This document shows, in pieces, positions 24,829-28,359 of a stretch of 28,359 bases of DNA. Each line of letters starts with the position of its first letter. Position 1 is the stretch's first letter. Source of the stretch: an uncultured Ruminococcus sp. GTDB taxonomy: Bacteria; Bacillota; Clostridia; Oscillospirales; Ruminococcaceae. The stretch lies in NCBI GenBank assembly GCA_937926145.1, contig CALANW010000073.1:1-28359 (forward strand), given 5' to 3'. The notes beneath the pieces are model-generated. The model saw nothing but the letters and a program-made list of their open reading frames with translations. It ran no database searches and had not been told where the DNA came from. A program made the translations under genes and the position numbers.

Positions 24829-24991
24829 TCCGCCCACCAGCCTTTCTGAAAGCACTGAAGAAACAGCGTACAGCGGCTTTGATCTGTCGTTTTTCCTCGT
24901 CCGTGAAACAGAGTGCGGCGTTTTCCGCAAACTGGAGGACAAGGAGCAGAACGACAACTGCTACGATGATGCACATTATTACTTTATACAT
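24821..24991 (-). CDS. Small single-pass membrane protein
   Basis: A 56-residue protein: MYKVIMCIIVAVVVLLLVLQ forms one membrane helix, followed by a short cytoplasmic or periplasmic tail, FAENAALCFTDEEKRQIKAA. AAAGGAG lies eight bases before ATG 24991. A longer form from 25105 overlaps the HTH gene and lacks a site. Size and topology could fit a holin-like or superinfection-exclusion protein, but the gene lies in the early operon and nothing specific supports either. Confidence 0.7.
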   Translation of the reverse strand: MYKVIMCIIVAVVVLLLVLQFAENAALCFTDEEKRQIKAAVRCFFSAFRKAGGRNE

Positions 24992-25004
24992 CTTTCTCAC
25001 TCCT

Positions 25005-25250
25005 TTAAGCATCTGCTCTTCGCTTCGGTTCGATAATTCCACCCTTCGGCGGAAAATACTCGAACACCCTGTCGAGCGGTATTTCAAGATATGCGAGGAT
25101 AGCATATATTTCGTGAATGTCCCAGAAGTATTCCTTTGCGGTCATTCTCTGCGAAACATAGCTCCTGCTTCTTCCGAGCAGCGCGGCAAGGTCCATGTTC
25201 CTGATGTCCCTTTCCTGCATTGCTCCTCTTAATTTAGGGTATGGTTTCAT
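25005..25250 (-). CDS. Small HTH regulator
   Basis: An 81-residue helix-turn-helix protein. RNMDLAALLGRSRSYVSQRM is the HTH core, followed by WDIHEIYAILAYLEIPLDRV and the end VFEYFPPKGG, as in XRE/Cro-type phage regulators. It follows an unknown early gene at 25267 with AAGGAAGTGA upstream. It may be a Cro-like or accessory regulator acting on the early operon, but its operator is not known. Confidence 0.72.
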   Translation of the reverse strand: MKPYPKLRGAMQERDIRNMDLAALLGRSRSYVSQRMTAKEYFWDIHEIYAILAYLEIPLDRVFEYFPPKGGIIEPKRRADA

Positions 25251-25266
25251 TTAGGTTCACTTCCTT

Positions 25267-25554
25267 TCACAGCATAGCCAGTTCGTTGGCTTCGTCTTTC
25301 AGCTTGTCCAGTCTAAGCCTGAGCGACCTCTGTTCGTCCTCGATCTCCTGCATACGTTTTGCGGTTTCCTGCATATCGCAGATAACACGCATACCGTATT
25401 CAAAGTAAAGATTTGCTACCTTTTCCTTGGCGTTTGCACAGTTGCGATTAAAAGCAGGGTGATAGTTATACACAAACTGTATGATCTCAAATTCTTCATC
25501 ACTCGGCTTTCTTGTGCAGTCGGGAAGTCTGCGTTCAAATTCTTCTCTGGTCAT
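25267..25554 (-). CDS. Conserved early phage protein of unknown function
   Basis: A 95-residue protein, MTREEFERRLPDCTRKPSDE, with EFEIIQFVYNYHPAFN and a long C-terminal coiled coil (QETAKRMQEIEDEQRSLRLR). Proteins with this opening are common in Clostridia phages and have no known function. AAAGGAAG precedes the ATG. The plus-strand promoter of the zinc-ribbon gene lies 18-46 bp upstream of this start. Confidence 0.75.
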   Translation of the reverse strand: MTREEFERRLPDCTRKPSDEEFEIIQFVYNYHPAFNRNCANAKEKVANLYFEYGMRVICDMQETAKRMQEIEDEQRSLRLRLDKLKDEANELAML

Positions 25555-25571
25555 TTCTTTTACTTCCTTTC

Positions 25572-25600
25572 TTGACTAATACTTCCATTCGTTGTATAAT
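25572..25600 (+). promoter_or_regulatory. Near-consensus promoter of the antisense zinc-ribbon gene
   Basis: TTGACT (25572-25577), a 17-bp spacer and TATAAT (25595-25600), a near-perfect sigma-A promoter. It points against the lytic operon. The zinc-ribbon ATG is 33 bp downstream. Confidence 0.85.
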
Positions 25601-25632
25601 TATGTAAATTAATAGCGAAAGGAGGGATAGAT

Positions 25633-25803
25633 ATGAAGTTGACTTTAAATCCGGAATTCTACAGCAAAAAGCGTATTCTCCAATGTCCAAAGTGCAAAAA
25701 GGAAGTGGAGTTCACTTTTGCTCAACTGAATTCAATTGTGACTTGTCCAAATTGTAAAGCTCAAATTACATTAAAGGACAATATAACAGGCAAGCTAAAA
25801 TAG
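25633..25803 (+). CDS. 56-aa zinc-ribbon protein on the opposite strand
   Basis: The product starts MKLTLNPEFYSKKRILQCPK and ends ITLKDNITGKLK. Cys-Pro-x-Cys and Cys-Pro-x-Cys pairs (CPKC at 18-21 and CPNC near 38-41) form a zinc ribbon. GAAAGGAGGGATAGAT is an excellent binding site, and a near-consensus promoter lies just upstream. It is the only plus-strand gene inside the early lytic operon, between genes at 25554 and 25810, and its DNA is AT-rich. It could be expressed in the lysogen (a moron), or act on early gene expression through antisense transcription. No plus-strand terminator is visible after it. The function is unknown. Confidence 0.85.
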   Translation: MKLTLNPEFYSKKRILQCPKCKKEVEFTFAQLNSIVTCPNCKAQITLKDNITGKLK

Positions 25804-25809
25804 TTGTGA

Positions 25810-25959
25810 TTAGTCTATCTCAACTTCCAAATTCATTTTTTCAAGCTCTTCGACCGCTTCTTTCAGTTCGGAGAGCTTTTTCTCTACCGTCTGCATCTGT
25901 TCCTTGATCTTGTCGATGTTCTTCGCTGTAACGGTACACTCGTAAGCAATTTTGCTCAT
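25810..25959 (-). CDS. 49-aa coiled-coil protein
   Basis: A short protein that starts MSKIAYECTVTAKNIDKIKE, then heptad-like QTVEKKLSELKEAVEELEKM, and ends NLEVEID. AGGTGA lies five bases before ATG 25959. The heptads suggest dimer or oligomer formation; an antirepressor-like or partner-binding role is possible but unsupported. Its stop lies 7 bp from the zinc-ribbon gene stop, so the two are convergent. Confidence 0.75.
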   Translation of the reverse strand: MSKIAYECTVTAKNIDKIKEQMQTVEKKLSELKEAVEELEKMNLEVEID

Positions 25960-25976
25960 GGTTTCACCTCACTTTC

Positions 25977-26306
25977 TTAGCCAAAATCTTCATCGAATAT
26001 TTCTTTTGCAGCGGCTATCAGCTCACAGTGCTTTTTAGAATTGTTGACCTTACGATTTAAGATAACAATATCATCACACTTGTCAAACAGTTCTTCTACG
26101 CTGATATCAGGGAAGAACGTCTGCTTGATCGTCAAAGCCTCATCGAGTGTAAAAGATACCCTTCGTGTAAACTTTGAACTTAACGCTCTTGCTGTTATTC
26201 TGAGAGCCTTTGCAATATCCTTTTTCTTTATGCCGTGTTCTGCAATTTTGGCTTCCAGTATTGGATATGCAGGGGGACGGTGGGCTTTTGTTGGCATTTT
26301 CTTCAT
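25977..26306 (-). CDS. HTH regulator
   Basis: A 109-residue XRE-type regulator. A helix-turn-helix is visible at about 20-60 (PILEAKIAEHGIKKKDIAKA, then LRITARALSSKF). The C-terminus (VNNSKKHCELIAAAKEIFDE) is a short helical part. It overlaps the end of the preceding HTH gene by ATGA, so the two are co-translated, and it is in the first part of the early operon. Two regulators in tandem here suggest a Cro-like and an accessory switch protein. Confidence 0.75.
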   Translation of the reverse strand: MKKMPTKAHRPPAYPILEAKIAEHGIKKKDIAKALRITARALSSKFTRRVSFTLDEALTIKQTFFPDISVEELFDKCDDIVILNRKVNNSKKHCELIAAAKEIFDEDFG

Positions 26307-26482
26307 CTCTCAATATCTAGATATTTTGCAATAGCATTTGCAATAGCTTCGCTGTCATATCGTTCGCACATAAATTTACGGACTGTTGCATACGGATAGC
26401 CAATAGCCCGTGCAAGCTGCTTCTGATTTATGTGGCGTATTCTCATCTGCTTGACTGCTTCTGCGATAAATAAACTGTACAA
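26303..26482 (-). CDS. Cro-like HTH regulator, first gene of the early operon
   Basis: A small XRE-type regulator of 59 residues from TTG 26482 (AAAAGGGGTGATAA upstream). A longer TTG-started frame from 26530 exists but has no good site. The helix-turn-helix is NQKQLARAIGYPYATVRKFM. As the first leftward gene after the early promoter, divergent from the repressor at 26731, it has the Cro position. The promoter is at 26642-26670; between the two are a small hairpin (26577-26599) and an inverted repeat (26543-26570). Confidence 0.75.
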   Translation of the reverse strand: MYSLFIAEAVKQMRIRHINQKQLARAIGYPYATVRKFMCERYDSEAIANAIAKYLDIER

Positions 26483-26542
26483 ATTATCACCCCTTTTCGG
26501 ATTATTTTGTAACAACTGTTGACAAATCAAAGAAAAAATGAT

Positions 26543-26570
26543 ATTATGCAGATAGGGAGAATTGCATAAT
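26543..26570. promoter_or_regulatory. Inverted repeat in the early leader
   Basis: ATTATGCA (26543-26550) and TGCATAAT (26563-26570) are perfect 8-bp arms 12 bp apart. They lie between the early promoter and the Cro-like gene. The sequence differs from the ATCAC-N8-GTGAT operators, so it may bind a different regulator or form an RNA hairpin. Confidence 0.5.
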
Positions 26571-26576
26571 AATAGT

Positions 26577-26599
26577 AAAAACCTATAGTTCGGATAGGT
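26577..26599 (-). terminator. Weak terminator-like hairpin in the early leader
   Basis: ACCTAT pairs with ATAGGT over a 7-base loop, followed by TTTTA. It stands about 35 bases after the predicted early start site. The stem is short (6 bp), so it may be an attenuator or a chance hairpin. Confidence 0.4.
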
Positions 26600-26636
26600 C
26601 TGTTTTGCTATATCTCTTTATTGAACAGATGTTATG
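26594..26636 (+). repeat. 43-bp direct repeat, left copy
   Basis: Matches 26955-26997 at 38 of 43 positions. Both copies contain TTTATTGAACA and end in ATGTTATG. This copy has the TTGAAC -35-like box but no good -10 box at the matching place (TCTATC). Confidence 0.8.
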
Positions 26637-26641
26637 TTTAT

Positions 26642-26670
26642 ATTCTATCACGTGATACCGTGATTGTCAA
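26642..26670 (-). promoter_or_regulatory. Early lytic promoter (leftward)
   Basis: TTGACA (26670-26665), a 17-bp spacer and TAGAAT (26647-26642) on the minus strand. Operator 2 lies in the spacer and touches the -10 box. This is the expected repressor target. Confidence 0.82.
26646..26664. promoter_or_regulatory. Operator 2 (repressor site over the early promoter)
   Basis: ATCAC-GTGATACC-GTGAT (26647-26664), with the palindrome TATCACGTGATA at 26646-26657 nested in it. Same half-sites and spacing as operator 1, exactly 30 bp away. Confidence 0.7.
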
Positions 26671-26673
26671 CAG

Positions 26674-26697
26674 ATTATCACTGTATTGCGTGATAAT
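26674..26697. promoter_or_regulatory. Operator 1 (repressor site)
   Basis: ATTATCAC and GTGATAAT are perfect 8-bp arms with an 8-bp spacer. It lies just upstream of the early -35 box and 34 bp before the repressor ATG. GATAAT inside it could also be a weak -10 for the repressor. Confidence 0.72.
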
Positions 26698-26730
26698 TGT
26701 GCATACAGACAAATTTCGAGGGAGCTAATT

Positions 26731-26958
26731 ATGTATAATACACAAGATATGGCAAATAGAATAAAAATTGAAATCAAAAAAAATGGGAAAAGTATAAAAG
26801 ATATGCTTAACTCATTAGATATGGGTATTAACACCATTTCGGATTTTTCGAAAGGGCAGCAGTTATCTTGTATAAGCCTTGCCAAAATTGCTGATTACCT
26901 TGGTTGCTCTGTAGATTATCTTATGGGTAGAACAGATAACCCGAAAATTAACCAATAG
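26731..26958 (+). CDS. Prophage repressor (XRE/CI-like HTH)
   Basis: A 75-residue HTH protein, MYNTQDMANRIKIEIKKNGK, with an XRE core SIKDMLNSLDMGINTISDFS and the ending YLGCSVDYLMGRTDNP that is standard in short XRE regulators. It is divergent from the leftward early operon, with operators in between, so it fits the CI-like lysogeny repressor. It lacks the peptidase-type C-terminal domain of LexA-like repressors, so RecA-dependent self-cleavage is unlikely. Start at 26731 because GAGGGAG lies six bases upstream; a longer frame from 26686 runs through operator 1. A 43-bp repeat ends inside its stop. Confidence 0.85.
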   Translation: MYNTQDMANRIKIEIKKNGKSIKDMLNSLDMGINTISDFSKGQQLSCISLAKIADYLGCSVDYLMGRTDNPKINQ

Positions 26959-26997
26959 GTCTGTTTTACCGTGTCTCTTTATTGAACAAATGTTATG
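26955..26997 (+). repeat. 43-bp direct repeat, right copy
   Basis: Second copy of the element at 26594-26636, 361 bp away, starting in the last codons of the repressor. This copy leads into a proper -10 box (27005-27010). Confidence 0.8.
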
Positions 26998-27010
26998 ATA
27001 TAAGTATAAT
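26982..27010 (+). promoter_or_regulatory. Promoter of the plus-strand cargo operon
   Basis: TTGAAC (26982-26987), a 17-bp spacer and TATAAT (27005-27010). The -35 box lies within the 43-bp repeat. A nested dyad (27008-27056) begins at the -10 box and covers the likely start site. Confidence 0.8.
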
Positions 27011-27056
27011 TCATCTATTGATGAAAGTCAATGACTTTTTAATCAAAAGATGAATT
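27008..27056. promoter_or_regulatory. Nested dyads over the cargo start site
   Basis: AATTCATCT (27008-27016) is the complement of AGATGAATT (27048-27056). Inside are AAAGTCA/TGACTTT (27024-27038) and TTCATC/GATGAA. A possible operator or structured leader. The rest of the gap 26998-27165 has no convincing gene. Confidence 0.5.
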
Positions 27057-27113
27057 TTGGCTATATACACAGAAAATAAAGAACGCATTTGTGCAAAATT
27101 AATAAGCAATAGA

Positions 27114-27139
27114 AATAAAAAACTCCGCAAAAAGCGGAG
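27114..27139 (-). terminator. Minus-strand terminator upstream of the cargo genes
   Basis: CTCCGC TTTTT GCGGAG followed by TTTTTTATTT on the minus strand. On the plus strand there is no T tract. It would stop leftward transcripts from the right-edge gene after they cross the cargo genes. Confidence 0.82.
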
Positions 27140-27165
27140 AAATACCATGAGGTGAATATATTATC

Positions 27166-27615
27166 ATGAATGAATTTTCAACATTTTCATTTTGGATTTC
27201 ATTGGTAGGGACGTTGGTCGGAATTGCCGGCTTTGTTATTACATGTATTACATTAAAGAATACTGCGGATATAAAAACAAATATTTATAAAAAAAGGCTT
27301 TGTAGGCAATCTATAACTGAACTTGAAATTGCTGTAAAGGACATGGAGGGACGGATAGGTTATATAAACAAAGATAAGATTATTGATAAGGTAGAATTTG
27401 TAAAGCAATTTTCTTCAGTTATAGAATCATTAAATGGCTTAAGAATTATTTTTTCTAAAGGTCAAGAGGAACAATTCGAAAAAATAAGAACAACATATAA
27501 TAGTTTAGTGGATAAGGAAAACGAATCCGCCATAGAACAACTTAATTTCTTGTCAGCATTAAAACAGTTTTGTATTCAAATAATTACATATTATAAGGAG
27601 AATGATTATGAATAA
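27166..27615 (+). CDS. Membrane-anchored protein of unknown function (cargo gene 1)
   Basis: A 149-residue protein with one N-terminal membrane helix at about 8-31 (FWISLVGTLVGIAGFVITCI), a basic stop (YKKRLCRQ), then a helical domain with long amphipathic helices (VEFVKQFSSVIESLNGLRII, SAIEQLNFLSALKQFCIQII). No enzyme motif or metal site is visible. The DNA is AT-rich compared with the phage body. AGGTGA lies 11 bases before the ATG, a bit far. It is the first gene of an operon driven by the promoter at 26982. It could be a superinfection-exclusion or abortive-infection anchor; this is only an inference from location and topology. Confidence 0.8.
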   Translation: MNEFSTFSFWISLVGTLVGIAGFVITCITLKNTADIKTNIYKKRLCRQSITELEIAVKDMEGRIGYINKDKIIDKVEFVKQFSSVIESLNGLRIIFSKGQEEQFEKIRTTYNSLVDKENESAIEQLNFLSALKQFCIQIITYYKENDYE

Positions 27616-28030
27616 CGAAAAAAGTATTGAATTCGTAAATAGGCTTATTGATATGACAATGAACAATTCTCTTGTATGGAAACATTATTCGGACGGAGAT
27701 ATTAATTTTAAAGACGATTTTGGAGTTTTTTTTCATACAGAGTTTTGTACTTTGGATAGTTCCAAATCCTTTTTTACTATTTTAGATACAAATTTCATTA
27801 TTTTGGCTTTTGAAACAATTACAAGTGCTATAGATGGTTCTTTTGAAAAAGAATTTAGATTATTAGTTGGTGAAGATGGAAAGCATGGATATATTTCCGA
27901 AGTGAAATTTAATGATGATCCGTACGCATTACTTTCAGAACTCAGTTATCATATAAAGGATTCTATGCACAATGCTGATGAAAAAGCCGATGCTTTCATC
28001 AATGCGGTATTAAATAATCAGATTCTTTAA
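27608..28030 (+). CDS. Soluble protein of unknown function (cargo gene 2)
   Basis: A 140-residue protein, MNNEKSIEFVNRLIDMTMNN, with an acidic alpha/beta middle (YSDGDINFKDDFGVFFHTEF, then FFTILDTNFIILAFE) and an alpha-helical end (ALLSELSYHIKDSMHNADEK). It is translationally coupled to the membrane-protein gene: AAGGAG lies seven bases before ATG 27608, and the two genes overlap by 8 bp. The ATG at 27602 is too close to this site. The last 21 bp overlap a gene on the other strand. No known domain is recognised. A membrane protein followed by a small soluble partner fits a two-part phage-exclusion or toxin/antitoxin-like unit, but this is not shown. Confidence 0.8.
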   Translation: MNNEKSIEFVNRLIDMTMNNSLVWKHYSDGDINFKDDFGVFFHTEFCTLDSSKSFFTILDTNFIILAFETITSAIDGSFEKEFRLLVGEDGKHGYISEVKFNDDPYALLSELSYHIKDSMHNADEKADAFINAVLNNQIL

Positions 28031-28359
28031 TTTATCTAATATTGAATGATCTGAATAGCTTGATATGACACATTTAAGTTCGTAAGCCAATTTTTCGGCT
28101 ACTGAATTTTTGACTGTATTGCAAACAGTCCAATTGATTTTGGTACATTCGTTGTCAATCGTGATATAAATAATAGGACTTGAAGCGAACTGCGGTATAA
28201 TAAATGTTACAGTTATTCTTTGTGGCATAACAACTGTTTCGTATTTTATAGAATTGTCAGCATTAAATGATGAAGTCCATTTCAATTCTCTGGTATATGT
28301 TCTTTTTAGGACAATTTCAAGCAGATTGGTTACTATTGAATTATATTCTTCTATAGATG
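28010..28359 (-). CDS. Unknown protein, C-terminal part (enters from the right edge)
   Basis: The open frame runs to the window edge without a start codon, reading SIEEYNSIVTNLLEIVLKRT, then a beta-rich part (VVMPQRITVTFIIPQFASSP, IIYITIDNE) and the end SILDKLKNLII. At least 115 residues are present. AT-rich like the cargo genes. It is convergent with cargo gene 2 and overlaps it by 21 bp of coding sequence. No terminator follows it until 27139, beyond both cargo genes. Function is not recognised. Confidence 0.75.
   Translation of the reverse strand, partial: SIEEYNSIVTNLLEIVLKRTYTRELKWTSSFNADNSIKYETVVMPQRITVTFIIPQFASSPIIYITIDNECTKINWTVCNTVKNSVAEKLAYELKCVISSYSDHSILDKLKNLII

Noticed and set aside
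25800..25835. A plus-strand terminator after the zinc-ribbon gene (AGTTG/CAACT hairpin)
   Set aside because: The stem is only five base pairs before a mismatch, and the T run is too far away to act as a terminator.
26646..26697. A clear plus-strand promoter for the repressor
   Set aside because: Candidates (TTGAAC at 26621 with a poor -10, or GATAAT at 26692 without a -35) are weak; the repressor start site cannot be placed from sequence.
27040..27150. A possible TTG-started basic peptide of about 33 residues before the cargo genes
   Set aside because: No binding site, and its sequence is a by-product of the AT-rich leader and the minus-strand terminator.
1..28359. Integrase, att sites, lysis genes, tRNA or CRISPR array
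   Set aside because: None seen. The right edge cuts before any integrase and the left edge before holin/endolysin, so absence here says nothing about the whole phage.

Overview
The window is most of a temperate siphophage (prophage) genome in a Gram-positive host. Strong AGGAGG-type ribosome binding sites, a roughly 50% GC phage body by eye, and protein families typical of Clostridia phages suggest a Ruminococcus/Oscillospiraceae-like host. This is an inference; no host gene, rRNA, tRNA or integrase is in the window. Nearly all genes lie on the minus strand, so the phage reads from right to left.

Right end (26.5-28.36 kb): the lysogeny/immunity region. A small XRE-type repressor (26731, +) faces a leftward early promoter (26642-26670) that carries two operators of form ATCAC-N8-GTGAT, set exactly 30 bp apart. 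A 43-bp direct repeat flanks the repressor. Its right copy carries a near-consensus promoter for an AT-rich two-gene plus-strand operon (27166 membrane protein, 27608 soluble protein), which I take to be lysogenic cargo. A partial minus-strand gene enters from the right edge and overlaps this operon tail to tail. The next minus-strand terminator lies only beyond the operon, so transcription there could be antisense.

Early region (15.5-26.5 kb, -): two small HTH regulators, a coiled-coil miniprotein, an unknown phage gene, another HTH protein, small membrane and Cys-rich proteins, an RNAP alpha-CTD-like HhH/DUF3102-like fusion, Gp157, an AAA ATPase, an SF2 helicase, a VRR-NUC nuclease, a DUF669 protein with an SSB-like tip, and a primase/SF3 helicase. 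A candidate replication origin (inverted ACGGGTT repeats around an AT-rich core) follows. Then come three unknown small genes, one frameshifted, and an ArpU/RinA-like late regulator. A zinc-ribbon gene with a consensus promoter (25633, +) sits antisense inside this operon.

Late region (1-15.5 kb, -): a late promoter with a start-site dyad and an immediate terminator, then TerS, TerL, portal, a minor capsid (MuF-like) protein fused to a HEMGH zincin domain, a 50-aa gene, two terminators, scaffold, major capsid protein, the head-tail completion genes (one frameshifted), major tail protein, two tail-assembly chaperone genes, tape measure, Dit, Gp37-like tail hub, and the first 18 codons of a baseplate/receptor protein. 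Lysis genes are presumably further left.

The items most worth a second look are the minor-capsid/zincin fusion with its AT-rich neighbour, the antisense zinc-ribbon gene, the repeat-flanked repressor with its cargo operon and antisense arrangement, the late-promoter control region, and the candidate origin. Two genes each lack one base in a short homopolymer, which is either decay or sequencing error.
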